A stretch of DNA of 5,510 bases from an uncultured Anaerotruncus sp. (lineage in GTDB: Bacteria; Bacillota_A; Clostridia; Oscillospirales; CAG-272): contig CATYWI010000110.1 in the NCBI GenBank assembly GCA_958414155.1, positions 1-5,510 of the forward strand, read 5' to 3'. Shown piece after piece: positions 1-5,510 of this stretch (position 1 is the stretch's first letter; the number at the start of each line of letters is the position of its first letter). The translations under genes and the position numbers were made by a program. The notes beneath the pieces are model-generated. The model saw nothing but the letters and a program-made list of their open reading frames with translations. It was not told where the DNA came from and ran no database searches.

Positions 1-1133
1 ATCGCATAAAGTGTGTAGGGAAAGCCGAGGCAGGTGGAATATCCCTCCTGATCGGTATCGTACTTGGGCATCGGGATGACACCGAAGCCGATGTCGGTAT
101 CGCTCAGCTCCTGGCTCGCGTATCTTGCGCGGCTGACCGAGAAAAGCGCTCTGCCGTCACGGAAAAGCTCGTTTCCCTTCTTGGCGGTGCAAAGTCCGCC
201 GTTGAGGAAGTTGGTCATCTTCGCAGCGGTGTTTACAGCCTTTTCGCCGCCGAAAAGCTCGGACACGATGAGCTGACCGCTTGCATCCTTATCTATGGTG
301 CGAAGTCCGGCGCCGTAGAAGAAGGGGTCGTAGTGAACGTTGGAGCTGGTCGCAAGACCGTAGATCTTGTTATCATCATCCAGATCGCTTCTGAAGGTTT
401 CCGCCATCTCTACCATCTTGTCGATCGTCCATGTACCGGCATCAACAAGATCATAGGGATTTTCGAGGTTATTGTTCGTAACGAGCTGCTTTGCAAAGTA
501 CATAACGTACATCATGTAAAGCATGTTGGTGGAGATATCGCCGGAGGCAAGATAGAGCTTACCGTTTATAAGCGCTTCGCTCGTGAGTTTTCTCGGCCAC
601 CACGGCTTTTCGAAGTTGATGACAGAATAGTCAAGAAGGTTTGCGCAATAGCCGCTGTATGCACAGTTGGCTACCGACATCGAATAGGCGGCGAAAATAT
701 CGTATGTCTTGCCGCTCATGAAGTCGGCACTTACTACCTGCTCGAATTTTGCGCGGTTGTTGTAGTTGCCGGGAGTACCGACGAAATCCATTTCAACATT
801 GAGGCGCTTTTCAACTCTGGAGTTGCGGTTTTTGATCGCGAACTCGACCGAATCGGATGCATCCTCGGAGGCAAAGAACTCAACGTTCTCAGCATCCTCG
901 CCGTAAAGTATCGTTACCTTTTCATTAAGGTCGATAGTCTCGGGAAGATCGTCCTTTTCGTAAATATCGGCAGTTGTATCCGGTGTGGCGGGAGCAGTGC
1001 TATCGCCTGCAGCGGTAGTTGAACCGTCCCCGTTCCCCTGCTTGGCACAGCCCGCAAAGAGAGCCGCCGCGCAGAGCATGGCAAGGATCATCGCCACGAG
1101 TCTTGCCTTGAGCGTAATACCTGATTTCTTCAT
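1..1133 (-). CDS. ABC-type extracellular solute-binding lipoprotein, second of a tandem pair (C-terminus cut off by window edge)
   Basis: Predicted sugar-binding lipoprotein that would deliver ligand to an ABC permease at the outer face of the membrane. 377 residues are visible, and the C-terminal part (perhaps 100 residues) lies beyond the left edge. The N-terminus has a KK charged start, a hydrophobic core (about residues 11-27) and a lipobox-like LFAGC with Cys29 as the probable lipidation site. A Thr/Ala/Asp-rich linker follows (about 38-56). Family-type motifs shared with the upstream paralogue are GNYNNRAKF (122-130), FEKPWWP (174-180), WTIDK (235-239) and FGVIPMPKYDTDQ (350-362). The acidic loop DLDDDNK (250-256) resembles a Ca-binding loop but is shortened. 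The ATG start is supported by GAAGGAGA seven bases upstream. It lies 58 bases downstream of the first binding-protein gene and is probably cotranscribed with it. Family assignment is firm; the ligand is unknown. Confidence 0.9.
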   Translation of the reverse strand, partial: MKKSGITLKARLVAMILAMLCAAALFAGCAKQGNGDGSTTAAGDSTAPATPDTTADIYEKDDLPETIDLNEKVTILYGEDAENVEFFASEDASDSVEFAIKNRNSRVEKRLNVEMDFVGTPGNYNNRAKFEQVVSADFMSGKTYDIFAAYSMSVANCAYSGYCANLLDYSVINFEKPWWPRKLTSEALINGKLYLASGDISTNMLYMMYVMYFAKQLVTNNNLENPYDLVDAGTWTIDKMVEMAETFRSDLDDDNKIYGLATSSNVHYDPFFYGAGLRTIDKDASGQLIVSELFGGEKAVNTAAKMTNFLNGGLCTAKKGNELFRDGRALFSVSRARYASQELSDTDIGFGVIPMPKYDTDQEGYSTCLGFPYTLYA

Positions 1134-1140
1134 TCAGCTG

Positions 1141-1148
1141 TCTCCTTC
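1141..1148 (-). promoter_or_regulatory. Ribosome binding site of the second solute-binding protein gene
   Basis: Read on the minus strand this is GAAGGAGA, seven bases before the ATG at 1133. It fixes the start of the downstream binding protein. The 10-mer AAGGAGACAG also occurs upstream of the first binding-protein gene, so the leader as well as the coding sequence looks duplicated. Confidence 0.85.
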
Positions 1149-1155
1149 TGGTTGT

Positions 1156-1178
1156 CAGCGGCACATAACGTGCCGCTG
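1156..1178 (-). promoter_or_regulatory. Intercistronic stem-loop between the two binding-protein genes
   Basis: A perfect inverted repeat: arms CAGCGGCAC and GTGCCGCTG (9 bp, GC-rich) with a 5-base loop. On the minus-strand transcript it begins 13 bases after the TAA of the first gene and ends seven bases before the next ribosome binding site. The bases after it (ACAACCAGAAGG) contain no U-run, so it is not a standard intrinsic terminator. Inferred role: protection of the upstream cistron's 3' end or an RNA processing point that gives unequal expression of the two cistrons. A protein-binding site is an alternative. Confidence 0.7.
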
Positions 1179-1191
1179 TATAAATTTCAGA

Positions 1192-2652
1192 TTATTGATT
1201 GGACATTTTGTCGATTATAGCCTGAAGGTCCTTTTTGAATAACTCGTTGTATCTCTTGTACGTTGTGCTCCAGCCGGTCTCTCCGCCCGCGAGCGTGTCA
1301 CGGTAAAGGATTATCGGGTTGGTGGAGAAGTTCTCGGAGAATATATATCCGAAGTCAAACATTACGTTACGGCGGATCATATCGTAGATCTGACCGGTGC
1401 TGCTGTCGGACGAATACTTGAACTTTAGCATGACCTCAAAGTATTTGGGAGCAACATCGGTGTAGGCGGTGTATGCCATGTATTCGATTATGGCAGCGCC
1501 CATCTCAAAGTCTCGCACATTCTTGGGGATGCAGAAGGAATCATGCGTGTTGGACATATAAGTCACATAGGAGGTCTGATCGGTGTTGAACTTAGGTGTG
1601 GGAAGCACGCCGAAGTCAAAATCGAGCTTTCTGTCAACAACGGCGATAGGTGTGCCGTAGAAGAGCACCTGTCCCGCCTCAAACATGGTGTACATCTTTT
1701 TGTCAGCCATGTATACGTTCTCGTCGTTGAACAGGAACTTGTTCATACGTTCAAGAACGGTCTGGACTCTCTCATCGCCGAGAGACATGACGAATTCGCC
1801 CTCGGTGCTCTTGCGGACGATAGCAAGATCGGAGCCGTGGAAGAAGGCGTCAAGACGGGGCTTGTCAACAGTGGCATAGCCGAAGCGATCGCCGTAGTCA
1901 ACTACATTGTTGAAGTTGAGGTCGCGGTATGTGCCCTGAATGAGCTCCTCAAGCTTGTCGATAGTCCACTGACCTTCAAGAACGATGTCATAAAGGCTCT
2001 CGGGAGTGATGGAATACTCATCGGCAACGTCCTTGCGGAACATGATGCAAGCCATGTTACGGATAGAGCCGTAGGAGGAGTTGTCAACGGCAAAGTATAC
2101 ATGATCGTTGAAGCTGATGGTCTCGATAAGTCTTGCGGGCCACCACGGCTTTGTGAAGTCGGTGTAGTCGGAGGAGTTGAGGTCCTGAAGCAGTCCTCTT
2201 ACCGCCATTGTGGGCGGGTTGAGGTTGTAGGCTATAACAAGGTCATAGTCGCAGCCGTTGCTGACCGCAACCTCGACCTTCTGTATGAAGCTGGCGCGGT
2301 TTGACCAGTCGCCGGGTTCCTCGATGAACTCGAATTTGATGCCGAGTTTTTCCTCGACCTTGGCGATACGCGCCTGAAGAGCGTCGGCAAGCATGCCCTC
2401 CGAGCCTTCGGCGGCGATCGTCTGCTTCATCTGCTCCTTGCACATAAGCACTTTAACGGTAGTGTTGAACTTGACCGTACCGTCGATGTTGGGTACCAGT
2501 GCAGTCGATTCTGCGGGAGCCTCGGTGGTTGCAACAGGCTCGGCGGCGGTCGTCGTCGAGTCACCGTTGCCCGGGTCGGCACAAGCAACGCAAAGCAGTG
2601 TCGCGCAAACCATAAGGCACGCAAGGATCATGGAAAGTATCCTGGTTTTCAT
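1192..2652 (-). CDS. ABC-type extracellular solute-binding lipoprotein, first gene of the leftward operon
   Basis: Complete 486-residue carbohydrate-type solute-binding protein (family 1 style), predicted to be lipid-anchored outside the cell and to feed an ABC permease not in this window. Residues 1-24 form a lipoprotein signal: basic MKTR, a hydrophobic core, then LLCVAC with Cys24 as the likely anchor; the lipobox is imperfect because Cys stands at -3. A Ser/Thr/Ala/Glu-rich linker spans about 31-52. Motifs: GDWSNRASF (114-122), FTKPWWP (166-172), WTIDK (229-233), a Ca-loop-like segment D244-x-N246-x-N248 then D252 and D255, FGVLPTPKFNTDQ (347-359), and a C-terminal IRRNVMFDFGYIF segment (426-438) typical of clostridial members. 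The ATG is chosen from an AAAGGAGA site nine bases upstream. Ile codons are mostly ATC, unlike the rightward genes, suggesting high expression. The ligand cannot be read from sequence. Confidence 0.93.
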   Translation of the reverse strand: MKTRILSMILACLMVCATLLCVACADPGNGDSTTTAAEPVATTEAPAESTALVPNIDGTVKFNTTVKVLMCKEQMKQTIAAEGSEGMLADALQARIAKVEEKLGIKFEFIEEPGDWSNRASFIQKVEVAVSNGCDYDLVIAYNLNPPTMAVRGLLQDLNSSDYTDFTKPWWPARLIETISFNDHVYFAVDNSSYGSIRNMACIMFRKDVADEYSITPESLYDIVLEGQWTIDKLEELIQGTYRDLNFNNVVDYGDRFGYATVDKPRLDAFFHGSDLAIVRKSTEGEFVMSLGDERVQTVLERMNKFLFNDENVYMADKKMYTMFEAGQVLFYGTPIAVVDRKLDFDFGVLPTPKFNTDQTSYVTYMSNTHDSFCIPKNVRDFEMGAAIIEYMAYTAYTDVAPKYFEVMLKFKYSSDSSTGQIYDMIRRNVMFDFGYIFSENFSTNPIILYRDTLAGGETGWSTTYKRYNELFKKDLQAIIDKMSNQ

Positions 2653-2661
2653 TATGATCTG

Positions 2662-2669
2662 TCTCCTTT
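2662..2669 (-). promoter_or_regulatory. Ribosome binding site of the first solute-binding protein gene
   Basis: Minus-strand AAAGGAGA, nine bases before the ATG at 2652. It is a near-complete anti-16S match and supports that start over the in-frame ATG at residue 8. Confidence 0.85.
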
Positions 2670-2743
2670 ACAATTTCAAAATTTCGCGGAATGCAGTATA
2701 CAGGGTCCCGCAAGCCGCAGTGCAATCAAAAGATCCACAGCTA

Positions 2744-2772
2744 ATTTTATCATACGAACGGGTATTTGTCAA
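2744..2772 (-). promoter_or_regulatory. Sigma-A type promoter of the leftward binding-protein operon
   Basis: On the minus strand a perfect -35 TTGACA (2772-2767), a 17-base spacer and -10 TAAAAT (2749-2744). TGA directly precedes the -10, giving an extended -10 (TGn) element. The start of transcription would fall near 2737, giving a leader of about 85 bases before the ATG at 2652. Identification is by consensus match and position; activity is not shown. Confidence 0.82.
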
Positions 2773-2885
2773 GAAAAATTATCCCCGCATCCGTATAATT
2801 TCTACATATAAAAATTGTCGTCGGAGTGTCGTGTCCGCGCCATTTGTTAATTATTTTCCGAGCACCGAAAAAATGCGCAAAACCT

Positions 2886-2914
2886 TTGACAAAGTGGCGT
2901 TTATGCGCTATAAT
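2886..2914 (+). promoter_or_regulatory. Consensus sigma-A promoter of the araB operon
   Basis: Perfect TTGACA (2886-2891), a 17-base spacer and perfect TATAAT (2909-2914). The predicted transcript start is near 2921, leaving a leader of about 44 bases to the ATG at 2965. A full-consensus promoter on a sugar-kinase operon usually implies that a repressor keeps it off, which fits the dyad just downstream. That last point is inference. Confidence 0.88.
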
Positions 2915-2923
2915 TATATGGAA

Positions 2924-2940
2924 TGTTTCCTGCCGGAACA
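2924..2940. promoter_or_regulatory. Possible repressor operator at the araB transcript start
   Basis: Imperfect dyad TGTTTCCTGCCGGAACA: the outer TGTT/AACA arms match exactly, with a partly matching interior (one T/G mismatch, then a C/G pair). It sits roughly +3 to +20 from the predicted start, a normal place for a LacI- or GntR-type repressor to block transcription. It does not match the Bacillus AraR operator consensus as I recall it. One short dyad could occur by chance, so confidence is limited. Confidence 0.35.
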
Positions 2941-2948
2941 CAAAACGC

Positions 2949-2955
2949 AAGGAGA
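2949..2955 (+). promoter_or_regulatory. Ribosome binding site that sets the araB start
   Basis: AAGGAGA, nine bases before the ATG at 2965. It decides between this ATG and an in-frame ATG 14 codons upstream at 2923. The upstream one lies almost on the predicted transcription start and has the -10 box in place of a ribosome site. Confidence 0.88.
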
Positions 2956-2964
2956 TACATTACG

Positions 2965-4632
2965 ATGGATCAGAAATACACGATCGGCGTTGACTTCGGC
3001 ACTCTTTCCGCGCGCGCACTCGTTGTGCGTACCTGCGACGGTAAAGAAATGGCTGATGCCGTTATGGACTACCCGCACGGCGTTATCGACACCGTTCTTC
3101 CGGAAACAGGGGAGGCGCTGCCGCCCGATTGGGCGCTGGAGGATCCCCACGATTTTCCGCTTGTGCTCGAATACATAATCCCCGAGGCGCTGCGCCGCGC
3201 GGGCGTTGACAAACGCGATGTATGCGGCATAGGCATAGACTTTACCTGCTGCTCTATAATGCCGGTGTACAAGGACGGTACGCCGCTCTGCTTTACCGAC
3301 GAATACAAAAACGACAAGCATGCATATCTTAAGCTGTGGAAGCATCATGCCGCATTCGAATACGCCGAAAGGATGACCGCTGTTGCGTCCGAACGCGGCG
3401 AAAAGTGGCTGCGCTCATTCGGCGGCAAGGTGTCGAGCGAGTGGATGTTCCCGAAGATATGGCAGCTTTACACCGAAGCGCCGGAGATATATCATGCGTG
3501 CGATATGATAGTCGAAGCCGGAGACTGGATGACCTTTCTCCTTACCGGAGTGATGACGCACGGATATCTTTACGCCGCGTACAAGAGCCACTACATGATC
3601 CACGATGGCGGCTTCCCCTCCCCCGACTTCTTTGCGGCGCTCGACCCGGGGCTTCGCAATGTGGTAGCCGAAAAGGTGAACGCACCGATAGCCATGCCCG
3701 GCACATGCGTGGGCAGAGTAACGCCTGAGGCGGCGCGCCGGTTCGGTCTTGAAGCGGGCACCGCAGTTGCAGCCGCCTCTCCAGACGCGCACGTTGCCGC
3801 GCCCGCTGTCGGATTTGAACGCTGCGGCGACATGTACGGCGTGCTTGGAACCTCCAACTGCTATTATGCGCTTGCGGAGGAATACCACGACGTTCCCGGC
3901 ATCTGCGGCTGCGCGTGGGACGGTCTTGCCGCAGGTCTTTACGGATTTGAGGCAGGGCTTTGCTGCGGAGGCGACCACTTTGCATGGGCGGCAAACAACA
4001 TAGCCCCCGCCGAATACCGCGAGGAAGCGGAGCGTCTGGGCATGCCCCTTATAAAATACCTGATCGGCAAGGCGGCAAAAAAGAAGCCCGGCGAGAGCGG
4101 TCTTCTGGCTCTCGACTGGTGGAACGGCAACCGCTCGATACTCGTCGATCCCGATCTTTCCGGCGTGCTGATCGGCATGAATCTGCGCACACGCGCAGAG
4201 GATATCATGCGCGCGCTCATTGAGGCTACAGCCTTCGGCACGCGCGTGATAATAGAAAACTTCCGCAGTCACGGCATACGCGTAGATAACTTTTATGCCG
4301 CAGGCGGGATAGCACGCAAGGATCCGTTCACCATGCAGGTGTATTCCGACGTCCTCAAGCTGCCCATACGCATAGCCGGCTCGGCACTCATGCCATGCCT
4401 CGGAACCGCCATACTTGCCGCGGTAGCCGCGGGCGAGTATTCCACGATCCATGACGCGAGCATGGCGATGCGGAATCTCAGCGACACGGTCTACATGCCC
4501 GACCCCGAAGCGGGCGCGGTATACGACCGGCTTTATGCAGAATATCTTGAGCTTCACGATTATTTCGGCAGAGGCGGCAACAACGTCATGAAACGTCTGC
4601 GCGCCATAGCCGCGGAAGCTTCGGAAAAATAA
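2965..4632 (+). CDS. araB: L-ribulokinase (FGGY carbohydrate kinase)
   Basis: Cytoplasmic kinase predicted to convert L-ribulose plus ATP to L-ribulose 5-phosphate, the second step of bacterial L-arabinose use. The product is 555 residues, near the usual ribulokinase length (E. coli AraB is about 566). Family motifs run the full length: IGVDFGTLSARAL (7-19, phosphate loop), YPHGVID (36-42), LPPDWALEDP (52-61), IGIDFTCCSIMPV (89-101), LWKHHAA (124-130), GGKVSSEW (153-160), EAGDW (184-188), SPDAHVAAPAVG (272-283, with Asp274 as probable catalytic base), GTSNCY (295-300), LDWWNGNRSILVD (383-395), IEATAFGTR (419-427) and AAGGIARKDP (445-454, nucleotide-binding region). Odd points: Cys-rich deviations at 313-315 and 333-334. 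Start chosen by AAGGAGA at nine bases. It leads an operon with the EIIC-like gene 20 bases downstream. Other ketopentoses remain possible substrates; no araA or araD is in view. Confidence 0.94.
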   Translation: MDQKYTIGVDFGTLSARALVVRTCDGKEMADAVMDYPHGVIDTVLPETGEALPPDWALEDPHDFPLVLEYIIPEALRRAGVDKRDVCGIGIDFTCCSIMPVYKDGTPLCFTDEYKNDKHAYLKLWKHHAAFEYAERMTAVASERGEKWLRSFGGKVSSEWMFPKIWQLYTEAPEIYHACDMIVEAGDWMTFLLTGVMTHGYLYAAYKSHYMIHDGGFPSPDFFAALDPGLRNVVAEKVNAPIAMPGTCVGRVTPEAARRFGLEAGTAVAAASPDAHVAAPAVGFERCGDMYGVLGTSNCYYALAEEYHDVPGICGCAWDGLAAGLYGFEAGLCCGGDHFAWAANNIAPAEYREEAERLGMPLIKYLIGKAAKKKPGESGLLALDWWNGNRSILVDPDLSGVLIGMNLRTRAEDIMRALIEATAFGTRVIIENFRSHGIRVDNFYAAGGIARKDPFTMQVYSDVLKLPIRIAGSALMPCLGTAILAAVAAGEYSTIHDASMAMRNLSDTVYMPDPEAGAVYDRLYAEYLELHDYFGRGGNNVMKRLRAIAAEASEK

Positions 4633-4639
4633 ATATAAT

Positions 4640-4644
4640 CGGAG
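4640..4644 (+). promoter_or_regulatory. Ribosome binding site that sets the EIIC-like gene start
   Basis: CGGAG lies eight bases before the ATG at 4653. A nearer ATG at 4648 is only three bases from the motif and in a different frame. The frame from 4653 stays open to the window edge and encodes a recognisable family, so 4653 is chosen. Confidence 0.75.
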
Positions 4645-4652
4645 TTAATGCA

Positions 4653-5510
4653 ATGGATAAGCTCAAAGCTACGATCAAAAAATATTCAAAGCGCTATTTC
4701 ATAGACGCAATGGGCGCAATGGCGCTCGGACTCTTTGCCTCCCTGCTCATAGGAACGATATTCAAGGCGCTCGGAATGATACCTCACTGCGCCTTTCTCG
4801 GGCAGATAGGCGGCTACGCGCAGAGCGTGTCAGGTCCCGCAATGGCGGCAGCTATCGCATACTCGCTCTGCCGTGATCCGCTTGTGATATTCTCCTCCGC
4901 AGCCGTCGGCTTTGCCGCCAACTCTCTCGGCGGTGCAGGCGGACCGCTCGCGGTGCTCTTCATAACCATTGCCGCAGCCGAATGCGGCAGGCTGGTGTCA
5001 AAAAAGACCAAGGTGGATATAATTGTAACGCCGTTCGTTACAATATTTGTGGGCGGCACGCTTTCGATACTTGTGGCGCCGTATATAGGTAAACTCGTCG
5101 GGTATGTAAGCGACTTTATCGGCTGGGCGGCACTCAAGGCGCCGTTCGTGTCCGGACTTATCATATCCGTCGTTGTCGGCATAGCGCTCACTCTGCCGAT
5201 ATCCAGCGCCGCGATATGCGCCGGACTTACGCTCACAGGCAGCATTGCCGCCACCGGCTCGTCCGAGGGACTTGCCATTGCGGGCGGCGCCGCCGTTGCC
5301 GGTTGCTGTGCGCAGATGATAGGCTTTGCGGTCATATCCTTCCGCGATAACCGCTGGGGCGGTCTGCTCTCGCAGGGCATCGGCACAAGCATGCTCCAGA
5401 TGCCCAACATAGTACGTCACCCCGCGATATGGCTTCCTCCCACGCTCGCATCGGCAATAACCGGACCGCTTGCCACCTGCGTTTTCAAAATGCGCATGTA
5501 CGGCGCGGCT
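4653..5510 (+). CDS. PTS EIIC-type membrane transporter (PTS_EIIC_2-like), C-terminus cut off by window edge
   Basis: 286 residues are visible and the frame is open at the right edge; family members are about 340 residues, so perhaps 50-60 are missing. A short basic N-terminus (KATIKKYSKRY) is followed by many hydrophobic stretches, roughly 18-43, 57-90, 97-112, 121-150, 164-190, 195-230 and 258-280, indicating a polytopic inner-membrane protein. Motifs I associate with the PTS_EIIC_2 family are FIDAMGAMALGLFASLLIGT (16-35), SKKTKVDIIVTPFVTI (116-131), LTLPISSAAI (179-188), GCCAQMIGFAVIS (217-229), GTSMLQMPNI (244-253) and WLPPTLASAITGPLAT (260-275). No EIIB or EIIA domain is visible, so phosphotransfer would need partners elsewhere. 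It lies 20 bases after araB and is almost certainly cotranscribed. Family call is good; the substrate, and whether it works as a true PTS permease, are unknown. Confidence 0.87.
   Translation, partial: MDKLKATIKKYSKRYFIDAMGAMALGLFASLLIGTIFKALGMIPHCAFLGQIGGYAQSVSGPAMAAAIAYSLCRDPLVIFSSAAVGFAANSLGGAGGPLAVLFITIAAAECGRLVSKKTKVDIIVTPFVTIFVGGTLSILVAPYIGKLVGYVSDFIGWAALKAPFVSGLIISVVVGIALTLPISSAAICAGLTLTGSIAATGSSEGLAIAGGAAVAGCCAQMIGFAVISFRDNRWGGLLSQGIGTSMLQMPNIVRHPAIWLPPTLASAITGPLATCVFKMRMYGAA

Larger units (their letters stand above)
2653..2964. other. Divergent intergenic control region (312 bases, no gene)
   Basis: This region separates the leftward binding-protein operon from the rightward araB operon. 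It is clearly more AT-rich in the middle than the flanking genes. It contains one strong promoter in each direction, about 113 bases apart between their -35 boxes. Several short repeats lie between or beside them: an AAATTAT/ATAATTT dyad (2776-2801), TGTCGT twice at 11-base spacing (2816-2832), and a dyad at the start of the araB transcript. Reading frames crossing it have no start or ribosome-site support and look fortuitous. No tRNA, riboswitch or terminator was recognised. Confidence 0.85.

Noticed and set aside
333..1022. Open frame of 229 codons on the plus strand inside the second binding-protein gene
   Set aside because: Antisense shadow: it overlaps conserved motifs of the minus-strand lipoprotein and has no start signals.
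1156..1178. Intercistronic hairpin as an intrinsic terminator
   Set aside because: No U-tract follows on the minus-strand transcript, and the next gene's ribosome site begins only a few bases later.
1214..1242. Minus-strand TATAAT near the end of the first binding-protein gene as a promoter for the second
   Set aside because: The hexamer 17 bases upstream (TTATTC) is a poor -35 match, and the TATAAT is part of ordinary Ala-Ile-Ile codons.
1543..2304. Open frame of 253 codons on the plus strand inside the first binding-protein gene
   Set aside because: It is fully antisense to a gene with signal peptide and family motifs, has no upstream ribosome site and resembles no family.
2794..2799. Plus-strand TATAAT as a second araB promoter
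   Set aside because: No acceptable -35 box lies 16-18 bases upstream; the nearest TTGTCA is about 22 bases away. A perfect promoter already exists at 2886-2914.
2923..2964. Upstream in-frame ATG extending araB by 14 residues
   Set aside because: It lies at the predicted transcription start with no ribosome site, and the extra residues do not match the ribulokinase N-terminus. The ATG at 2965 has AAGGAGA at good spacing.
2393..3178. Open frame of 261 codons crossing the divergent promoter region into araB
   Set aside because: It would run through two promoters, the start of the binding-protein gene and the start of araB in the wrong frame. The composition changes along its length and no ribosome site is present.
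3415..4557. Long open frame (380 codons) antisense to araB
   Set aside because: It lies wholly inside a well-matched ribulokinase gene, has no ribosome site, and its product is rich in Arg, His and Cys without any recognisable domain. It is explained by codon bias of the sense gene.
4814..5410. Open frame of 198 codons antisense to the EIIC-like gene
   Set aside because: It is low-complexity, Ala/Ser/Pro/Thr-rich, as expected when reading the opposite strand of a GC-rich membrane-protein gene. It has no start signals.

Overview
The window looks like a carbohydrate-uptake and carbohydrate-use locus from a Gram-positive anaerobe, most likely an uncultured Clostridia (Oscillospirales-like) gut bacterium. 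The signs are lipoprotein-type solute-binding proteins with Thr/Ala-rich linkers, strong AGGAGA-type ribosome binding sites, two consensus sigma-A promoters, moderately high GC, and heavy ATA (Ile) use in the kinase and transporter genes. The taxonomic placement is an inference from style, not from a marker gene.

The layout is two divergent transcription units around a 312-base intergenic region (2653-2964). Leftward on the minus strand lie two tandem, paralogous ABC-type extracellular solute-binding lipoproteins: a complete 486-residue one (1192-2652), then a second that runs off the window's left edge (1-1133, 377 residues visible). The 58-base gap between them holds a perfect 9-bp stem-loop without a U-tract. 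Rightward on the plus strand lie a complete L-ribulokinase gene (araB, 2965-4632, 555 residues) and, 20 bases later, the start of a multi-spanning EIIC-type membrane protein of the PTS_EIIC_2 kind (4653 to the right edge).

The intergenic region carries two back-to-back near-perfect promoters: TTGACA-17-TAAAAT leftward and TTGACA-17-TATAAT rightward. A dyad (2924-2940) sits at the predicted start of the araB transcript, and other short repeats lie between the promoters. This suggests coordinated, regulated expression of binding proteins and kinase.

Functionally, the binding proteins would capture an extracellular sugar or oligosaccharide for an ABC permease that must be encoded elsewhere, since none is visible here. 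AraB would phosphorylate L-ribulose from L-arabinose. The EIIC-like protein is a second, unusual transport partner with no EIIA or EIIB in view. No isomerase (araA), epimerase (araD), regulator, RNA gene, mobile element or CRISPR array is visible. I see no clearly unprecedented system. The most interesting points are the kinase plus orphan EIIC pairing, the divergence of a Ca-binding-type loop between the two binding-protein paralogues, and the divergent control region.
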